Shown here: positions 14,178-18,905 of the stretch, one piece after another | Layout of the letters: each line of letters opens with the position of its first letter | Position numbering within the stretch: the stretch's first letter is position 1 | Program-made: the position numbers and the translations under genes | Notes under the pieces: model-generated | The model's input: the letters and a program-made list of their open reading frames with translations, nothing else | Databases searched by the model: none | What the model was told of the DNA's origin: nothing | From: Alphaproteobacteria bacterium | GTDB lineage: Bacteria; Pseudomonadota; Alphaproteobacteria; Rs-D84 | Direction: 5' to 3' | NCBI GenBank assembly: GCA_016285415.1 | Contig: JAEEQU010000011.1 | Span: forward strand, 1-18,905 | DNA length: 18,905 nucleotides

Positions 14178-14208
14178 AAAAACGCGGTGGTTTCACCGCG
14201 TTTTTTTT
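14178..14208 (+). terminator. Rho-independent terminator after fabF
   Basis: ACGCGGTG (14182-14189), loop GTTT, CACCGCGT (14194-14201), flanked by an A run on the left and eight T (14201-14208) on the right. Confidence 0.9.
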
Positions 14209-14230
14209 GTTAGGAAAAAGGAGCGTTTTT

Positions 14231-14239
14231 TGATAAAAT
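14231..14239 (+). promoter_or_regulatory. Extended -10 promoter of the exported repeat protein/protease pair
   Basis: TGATAAAAT (14231-14239), same form as those at 4303 and 18367. No clear -35. Ribosome site GGGGGA (14264-14269) precedes ATG 14276. Confidence 0.55.
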
Positions 14240-14275
14240 GTTGATGTGTAATATTTTGTTTTTGGGGGAAAAGAA

Positions 14276-15211
14276 ATGAAATTTTTAATGGGTATTTTGT
14301 TTGCGTTGTTTGCCATGCCAATTGCGTATGCTGATGACGCGTCAAATAGTGCGGCGGAATTGGTTAATGCGACAAGATTAACATGTTCGGGAATATCGGA
14401 TGAAATATCACAGGTTTCCAAAATTTCAAAAGTAAACACCGCGGTTACTGCGACCGGAACGGTGGCGTCGGGTGGGGCGTTGGCCGCGGGTATTGCAAAA
14501 TCGCGTGAAGACAAAGAAATTGAACAGTTGGTCAAACAAATTTGTGATGCGGGTGGTTGCACACCCGAAGGTGTCAAGGCCATGAGTTTGGAAAATTTCT
14601 TTAATAATGTTATGGGGCCAATGGCGCAAATTGCCGAATTACAGAAAAAATTGGAACGTTCCAAAAAATTGGGAAATTGGCGTACGGGGCTTATGGCGGG
14701 AACAATTGGAACCAATTTGGCCTCGGCGATTATATCGGGCATAAACGCGGATCAATCTGATTTGATTCAGCATATAGAGGCCTGTAATACCATGATAGAA
14801 TCTGTTAAAAATTTTTCGGGTAAATTTACGGATAATGATATAAATCCAATGGAAAAGAAGTTGTATGATATTAAAACGTGGTGCAGTCCGATAAACACTC
14901 GCGATGTTGAAAAAATTGAAAAACGCATGAAGGGTGTGATGGGGACATCTATTGCGGGGGTTGTAATTGGTGGTGTTGGAACCGCGACCAGTGCGGCGGC
15001 AAATTCTGATAAATATATGAATGTGAATAATAAACTGGCGTTATCCGAAGAAGATAAACAAAAAGAAAAAAGGTTGAACAGAACGGCAAATGTTATGGCG
15101 GGTGCCAATGTGGCAACGGGTTTGGTGGAAACAGGTTTAAACATATCGCTGATTAAATTAACCAAATATCTGATGACAACGGCGGAACAGTGCGAAAATA
15201 TATTGCAATGA
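14276..15211 (+). CDS. Exported glycine-rich helical repeat protein (unrecognised)
   Basis: 311 residues. Signal peptide about 1-19 (cleavage after AYA). Mature part has four small-residue-rich hydrophobic segments with GxxxG-like spacing: 54-74 (TATGTVASGGALAAG), 135-157 (RTGLMAGTIGTNLASAIISG), 221-243 (MGTSIAGVVIGGVGTATSAA) and 269-294 (RTANVMAGANVATGLVETG). Several are followed by a charged helix ending in Cys (Cys90, Cys170, Cys306), so the protein looks like a diverged internal repeat of about 83-86 residues. Its stop overlaps the start of the serine protease gene (ATGA at 15208-15211), so the two are translated together. It may be a membrane- or envelope-associated partner, substrate or pro-region of that protease (inference). 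No known family recognised. Confidence 0.75.
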   Translation: MKFLMGILFALFAMPIAYADDASNSAAELVNATRLTCSGISDEISQVSKISKVNTAVTATGTVASGGALAAGIAKSREDKEIEQLVKQICDAGGCTPEGVKAMSLENFFNNVMGPMAQIAELQKKLERSKKLGNWRTGLMAGTIGTNLASAIISGINADQSDLIQHIEACNTMIESVKNFSGKFTDNDINPMEKKLYDIKTWCSPINTRDVEKIEKRMKGVMGTSIAGVVIGGVGTATSAAANSDKYMNVNNKLALSEEDKQKEKRLNRTANVMAGANVATGLVETGLNISLIKLTKYLMTTAEQCENILQ

Positions 15212-16203
15212 TAACCAAAATTAAACTTGCATTGCTATCATTTTTGGTATGGTTGCCGATGGTTGCGGTGGCGGCGGACCATTGTACAAACCCCGATGAA
15301 TATACGGTTGATCGTCGGTGTTATGTTACCGATGAACAGAAAGCCCAAAAACCATTTAATTCGGTAGTGGCATTGATTGATGGCGGTGGAATTTATTGTA
15401 CGGGGACTATTGTAACCCAAGGAACCCGCTATTCGCCGTTTTTCAGTTACAATACCCAAAATCAAAATCCAATTATTTTAACGGCCAAACATTGCACCGA
15501 CAGAAATCGTGATGGCCAACCAGACAAAACGTTAAAGATTATGTTGCAAGATGGTCAAAAAATAGAAGTCAATTTTGCCAAGGCCGGCAATTACAACATA
15601 TTGGATGGCACAAATGACGATGGGGATTGGGCGGTATATGAATTGCCACTTGTATATTCTGTGGAATATATGCAAAATGATTTTGATTCTGTTTATTCAT
15701 CATTTGCTAGTGGTTTATATTCGGGTGTAAGTGTATCTGTTGTTGGATATGGATTCCTTAAAATTATGAGTGATGCCGAAATAGAAGAATTTAGACAACG
15801 CTATATTGATTATCTAACCGAAAATAAATTTGATGTTCCAGAAAAGCGAGATGAGTTTAGTTATAAAACTGATTATGATAAAACTGGCATGTTACCAGAC
15901 GGTGGGGTGGATATGGGACATGATCATTGGAACGATTTTATAATAACAGAATATATTAAAGATTCTGGTTATGTATATGATACTTTTTCTGATTATGCAT
16001 TAAAGGTTTCAAAGTGTAAATACCTTGGGCGCGATGACGATTTATGTCAAACGTGGGGTGGTAATTCTGGGGGTGGATATTTTAATAATCAAGATGATAT
16101 ATTGTGTATACTCACCAAGGGAGAGAACATTATTGGTGGATTTTCACATGCCGCCGCAACCAAATGTGTGGTGCCAGATGCCACCGCGTACTATGCAAAA
16201 TAA
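15208..16203 (+). CDS. Exported trypsin-like (S1 family) serine protease
   Basis: 331 residues. ATG 15208 is chosen over 15190 because it forms a 4-base ATGA overlap with the previous gene and starts the signal peptide directly (MITKIKLALL..., cleavage after VAA about residue 23). The catalytic triad is visible: His95 in ILTAKHC, Asp140 in DGDWAVYEL, Ser287 in GGNSGGG. The Cys64-Cys96 pair matches the conserved chymotrypsin disulfide around the His. Additional Cys (26, 38, 270, 280, 300, 320) suggest more disulfides. An insertion of about 70 residues (about 185-260, Asp/Tyr/Glu-rich, including GHDHWNDF) precedes the Ser motif and is unusual for S1 enzymes. It ends 9 bp before the convergent acyl-CoA synthetase gene. 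Substrate unknown; the coupled upstream gene is the obvious partner. Confidence 0.85.
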   Translation: MITKIKLALLSFLVWLPMVAVAADHCTNPDEYTVDRRCYVTDEQKAQKPFNSVVALIDGGGIYCTGTIVTQGTRYSPFFSYNTQNQNPIILTAKHCTDRNRDGQPDKTLKIMLQDGQKIEVNFAKAGNYNILDGTNDDGDWAVYELPLVYSVEYMQNDFDSVYSSFASGLYSGVSVSVVGYGFLKIMSDAEIEEFRQRYIDYLTENKFDVPEKRDEFSYKTDYDKTGMLPDGGVDMGHDHWNDFIITEYIKDSGYVYDTFSDYALKVSKCKYLGRDDDLCQTWGGNSGGGYFNNQDDILCILTKGENIIGGFSHAAATKCVVPDATAYYAK

Positions 16204-16212
16204 ATCAAGGTA

Positions 16213-17898
16213 TTATTTGCTTTCTTCGTCTTTACCCAAACCAATTGTATTTTTAACCGGTTCAATAATAGATTTCTTTGCACTGTCCAATGTACGAATC
16301 AGGGCGCGACGAATCTTGCCCGATATGGTCATTGGTAAACTGTCCACAAATTCTATGATACGCGGATATTTATATGTCGCGGTGCGATTACGCACATGGT
16401 CTTGTAATTGGCGAATTAAAATATCGTTGCCTTGGAAATATTTATTCAAAACGATTGTTGCCTTGACCGCCTGACCGCGTGTTGGATCGGGAACGCCAGT
16501 AACCGCAACTTCACGAACCGCTGGATGTTCCATCAGGACACTTTCTACTTCAAATGGACTGACGCGGTATCCAGATGATTTGATTAAATCATCGTTGCGA
16601 CCGACAAACCAATAATATCCATCTGCATCGCGATATGCCACGTCGCCAGTGTGATAGTATCCATCACGGAAAACCTGTTCAGTTAATTTTTCATCGTTAT
16701 GATATTTTTGGAACAGTCCAACCGGCCGTCCATTTTCCAATGATAAACAAATTTCGCCGACCTTGCCATCTTCAACAGGGCGGCCACCTTCGTCCAATAA
16801 TTTCACGTCCCATCCCGCCGCAGGCATGCCCATGCTGCCCGGTTTGGGTTCTATCCATTCGTTTGTGAATAACTGAACGGTTGTTTCGGTTTGGCCGAAC
16901 CCTTCGTGTAACTTTATTCCGGTCATGTTCAGAAAACGTTCATAAACCTCTGGATTTAATGCCTCGCCGGCAACATCCGCTTTGACCAATGAAGAAATAT
17001 CATATTTTGATACATCTGCGTGAATTAACATTTTGTACACCGTTGGTGGTGCGCAGAAAGATGTAACATGATTTTCTGAAATTACACGCCATAAATCGTG
17101 TGCAGTGAATATTCCTGCAACATCAAATACAAATACGGTTGCCCCCGCCAGCCATTGTCCGTACATTTTCCCCCACGAGCATTTTGCCCAACCAGATTCG
17201 GACAATGTAAAATGAATATCGCCATCGTGCAAGCGTTGCCAAAACAGTGCGGTATTTATATGTCCCAACGGATAGATGTAATTGTGTGCAACCATTTTTG
17301 GCATGTCTGTTGTGCCAGATGTGAAATAAATTACCATGGTATCGGTGTTTTCATTTGGAACGCGTTCCAATGTTTCTGGCATGGTTTTTAATGATTCTGC
17401 AACTTCATCATTTGAAATAAGTGTTACATCCGAATCGCCAATCGCAGTTTTAATTTCATTTATAATATGACCGTCATCAAATGCGATAATCGCATGGGTC
17501 TTGGCCGCATCTATGCGATATTTGATATCTTCGGCCTTTAATTGATTTGTTGATGGAATTGGAATCACACCAACCTTGTGCATGGCCATCATTAAAATCC
17601 AATATTCCCAACGACGACGCAAGAACAGTAAAACAGTATCGCCTTTCTTTAAACCCCGCGAAGTCAGGAAATTCGCCGCCGCATTTGACATACGCGACAA
17701 GTCAGAAAAAGTGAAATTTATTTTTTCACCCGAATCGCCAACCCAGATAATTGCCAATTTGTCTGGTGTTTCACGTGCAATTACATCAATAACATCGTAG
17801 GCAAAGTTAAAATGTTCTGGAACAATTGGCCGTGCGTTTGCAATGTAATCTGCATAGTCCGTAAAATTATCTTTCTGTAAAAATCTGGTTGCGAACAT
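16213..17898 (-). CDS. Acyl-CoA synthetase (AMP-forming; medium-chain/acetyl-CoA synthetase-like)
   Basis: 561 residues. Activates a carboxylic acid to acyl-AMP and then to acyl-CoA. ANL superfamily motifs are complete: P-loop YFTSGTTDMPK (191-201), GEALNPEVYERF, GFGQTETT (333-340), YYHTGDVAYRDADGYYWFVGRNDDLIKSSGYR split across about 414-445, and the catalytic Lys528 in MTISGKIRR. The segment SGWAKCSWGKMYGQWLAGA (235-253) resembles medium-chain (AcsM-type) enzymes more than acetyl-CoA synthetase. Start: ATG 17898 with an AAAAGG ribosome site on the minus strand. A longer frame to 18009 would add a hydrophobic leader that looks like a signal peptide but lacks any ribosome site and would export a cytoplasmic enzyme, so I reject it. 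Substrate chain length is uncertain. Confidence 0.9.
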   Translation of the reverse strand: MFATRFLQKDNFTDYADYIANARPIVPEHFNFAYDVIDVIARETPDKLAIIWVGDSGEKINFTFSDLSRMSNAAANFLTSRGLKKGDTVLLFLRRRWEYWILMMAMHKVGVIPIPSTNQLKAEDIKYRIDAAKTHAIIAFDDGHIINEIKTAIGDSDVTLISNDEVAESLKTMPETLERVPNENTDTMVIYFTSGTTDMPKMVAHNYIYPLGHINTALFWQRLHDGDIHFTLSESGWAKCSWGKMYGQWLAGATVFVFDVAGIFTAHDLWRVISENHVTSFCAPPTVYKMLIHADVSKYDISSLVKADVAGEALNPEVYERFLNMTGIKLHEGFGQTETTVQLFTNEWIEPKPGSMGMPAAGWDVKLLDEGGRPVEDGKVGEICLSLENGRPVGLFQKYHNDEKLTEQVFRDGYYHTGDVAYRDADGYYWFVGRNDDLIKSSGYRVSPFEVESVLMEHPAVREVAVTGVPDPTRGQAVKATIVLNKYFQGNDILIRQLQDHVRNRTATYKYPRIIEFVDSLPMTISGKIRRALIRTLDSAKKSIIEPVKNTIGLGKDEESK

Positions 17899-18003
17899 AT
17901 TTTGAACCTTTTCTTGTCTTTTATTCTCGTCAGCAAATAATGACGCATTCTGCGTGAAAAACAAGCAGAAATAAAGCAAAAAATAAAAAAAGTTAAAAAA
18001 AAG

Positions 18004-18031
18004 TTGCAAATGAATATTGGTGTTCTATAAT
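18004..18031 (+). promoter_or_regulatory. Promoter of tRNA-Pro
   Basis: TTGCAA (18004-18009), 16-bp spacer, TATAAT (18026-18031). Start expected near 18038, about 30 bases before the mature tRNA. The same TTGCAA -35 is used at 3265. Confidence 0.7.
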
Positions 18032-18069
18032 CGGCGTGTTCCTCGGAACGTTTGTTTGTTGTGTGTGAT

Positions 18070-18146
<77 letters not shown>

Positions 18147-18153
18147 TAAATTT

Positions 18154-18182
18154 AAACCGCCGGCAATTCCTTCGGCGGTTTT
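18154..18182 (+). terminator. Terminator after tRNA-Pro (first copy)
   Basis: AAACCGCC (18154-18161) pairs with GGCGGTTT (18174-18181), with a possible inner GG/CC pair, and a short T run. The same hairpin recurs at 18315-18344. Confidence 0.8.
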
Positions 18183-18187
18183 AATTT

Positions 18188-18344
18188 ATCCTGTTCGGTG
18201 TTAAGGATGAGAACCGTGGTTCGACACGATAGTTGGGCTACACAAACAAAGTGCGGTGTAACCCTTACGTGTGGTAAGTGAAACGAACAATCCTGTGACG
18301 TAGACCATAAATTTAAACCGCCGGCAATTCCTTCGGCGGTTTTT
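18188..18344 (+). ncRNA. Possible structured RNA downstream of tRNA-Pro
   Basis: No ORF of note, but four potential hairpins in a row: ATCCT/AGGAT (18188-18192/18204-18208), CGTG/CACG around GTTCGA (18215-18228), GGG-C-TACAC/GTGTA-A-CCC (18235-18264), and TTAC/GTAA (18265-18268/18274-18277). A GC-rich hairpin AAACCGCC/GGCGGTTT with a T5 run (18315-18344) then closes the segment as a terminator. No promoter is obvious, so it would be made by read-through from tRNA-Pro or by an unseen promoter. It does not fit a tRNA fold and matches no RNA class I recognise. Confidence 0.35.
18289..18343 (+). repeat. Degenerate second copy of the tRNA-Pro 3' end plus terminator
   Basis: Direct repeat of 18128-18182, offset 161 bp. 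AATCCTGT is identical, the acceptor strand has diverged (TACTCC to GACGTA), and the last 40 positions from GACCATAAATTTAAACCGCC onward are identical. It resembles the tRNA 3'-end duplication left by a tRNA-targeting integration, or a local duplication. Confidence 0.8.
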
Positions 18345-18366
18345 GTTTTGTGATTACTAACAATTG

Positions 18367-18375
18367 TGATAAAAT
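18367..18375 (+). promoter_or_regulatory. Extended -10 promoter of the gene at 18402
   Basis: TGATAAAAT (18367-18375) with a possible -35 TTGTGA at 18348-18353 (16-bp spacer). Ribosome site AGGAG at 18391-18395. Confidence 0.6.
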
Positions 18376-18401
18376 ATTAGGTTGAAAGAAAGGAGATTTT
18401 T

Positions 18402-18905
18402 ATGGACAGAGTACAGCTGTTGCAAGCGCGATTGAAAGTTATAAGAGAAACATCCCCAGTGGTAACAGACGAAGAAATTAAAATCATATCAGAAATATTC
18501 ATGGAAAGTGTGGAAAGCGGTGGTTTTATCTCCGAAGAAGAAGTTCGAAAATTGTTTATGCGGAATCCGAATGAAAAGCAACTTACCGATTTGCTGGAAG
18601 CATGTTACGAAGAGAATCCTGAAGATTTTCTCAATTTTATTTGGGCACTCGACAGTGAAAGTCAAAGAGGACGGACCCCTGGACCACATCCTAAAATATC
18701 GCCAACAGTTGTAAAGAATCTTATAAGAGCCGATGCCAAGGTCAAGGCGGATTTAGCAGAATATGATGAAACTGATAATATCTATAGTGACTATGAATGG
18801 ATTTGGAGTATGGGATATAACACCCCAGATATAGCGCAGGTTATGATTGAAGCATTAAAGAATAAATTACAAACGGCGGTGGAAGAAGGTTCATATGAGG
18901 CGGTA
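18402..18905 (+). CDS. Unrecognised protein, 3'-truncated by window edge
   Basis: At least 168 residues, open to the window end. ATG 18402 has AGGAG (18391-18395) and an extended -10 upstream. N-terminal region is charged and helical (MDRVQLLQARLKVIRETSP, then DEEIKIISEIF). The middle contains RGRTPGPHPKISPTVVKN, and the visible end ADAKVKADLAEYDET...YEWIWSMGYNTPDIAQVMIEAL is acidic. No signal peptide, membrane segment or known motif. Codon use differs from the flanking housekeeping genes (AGA, CGA, CGG, CTT, CTC and GAG are frequent), which with the duplicated tRNA end upstream suggests acquired DNA (inference). Function not known. Confidence 0.75.
   Translation, partial: MDRVQLLQARLKVIRETSPVVTDEEIKIISEIFMESVESGGFISEEEVRKLFMRNPNEKQLTDLLEACYEENPEDFLNFIWALDSESQRGRTPGPHPKISPTVVKNLIRADAKVKADLAEYDETDNIYSDYEWIWSMGYNTPDIAQVMIEALKNKLQTAVEEGSYEAV

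Noticed and set aside
17899..18009. Hydrophobic N-terminal extension of the acyl-CoA synthetase resembling a signal peptide
   Set aside because: No ribosome site, overlaps the region up to the tRNA promoter, and an exported acyl-CoA synthetase makes no sense; ATG 17898 has AAAAGG and matches the family start.
18231..18307. A second, degenerate tRNA-Pro gene
   Set aside because: Base-by-base comparison at the 161-bp offset shows similarity only in the last 20 or so bases; no acceptor or anticodon arm can be formed.

Overview
The window looks like chromosome of an uncultured, moderately AT-rich alphaproteobacterium, possibly a host- or gut-associated lineage. The alphaproteobacterial call is inferred from the ftsE-ftsX-ydcF-plsC gene order, the style of LepA, RbfA, AcpP and FabF, and a Pro tRNA with encoded CCA. 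No species can be named from sequence alone.

Layout. 1-341 is the 3' end of a staphylococcal-nuclease-like gene. 344-3211 (minus) is a tight operon ftsE-ftsX-ydcF-plsC; its promoter places the likely transcription start on the ftsE ATG, suggesting a leaderless mRNA. 3322-6513 (plus) holds three exported surface-type proteins: an outer-membrane beta-barrel and two signal-peptide proteins built from phage-tail-fibre-like modules. 6643-7215 (minus) is a YqaA/DedA-type membrane protein. 7305-9943 (plus) is rbfA, a four-helix-bundle (23S-IVS-type) gene enclosed by inverted repeats, then lepA.

9962-12397 is the most unusual block: three consecutive small paralogous proteins with a shared four-cysteine, helix-rich architecture, then a tyrosine-recombinase-like protein that has lost its catalytic residues. 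12515-14156 is acpP-fabF (fatty acid synthesis), with a 31-bp-spaced direct repeat in the presumed acpP leader. 14276-16203 is a translationally coupled pair: an exported glycine-rich repeat protein and an exported trypsin-like serine protease. 16213-17898 (minus) is an acyl-CoA synthetase. 18070-18146 is tRNA-Pro(CGG). It is followed by a partial duplication of the tRNA 3' end and terminator around a potentially structured RNA segment, then the start of an unrecognised gene with different codon use, which may mark an island edge.

Recurring signals. (i) An extended -10 of form TGnTAWAAT lies before at least five genes. (ii) A TTAGTG-based repeat occurs at four places (about 6.6, 7.7, 8.1 and 14.15 kb), all at gene ends or flanking the four-helix-bundle gene; two copies share 26 identical bases in inverted orientation. 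The strongest candidates for something undescribed are the Cys-cluster trio with the dead integrase, and the four-helix-bundle gene inside its inverted repeats.
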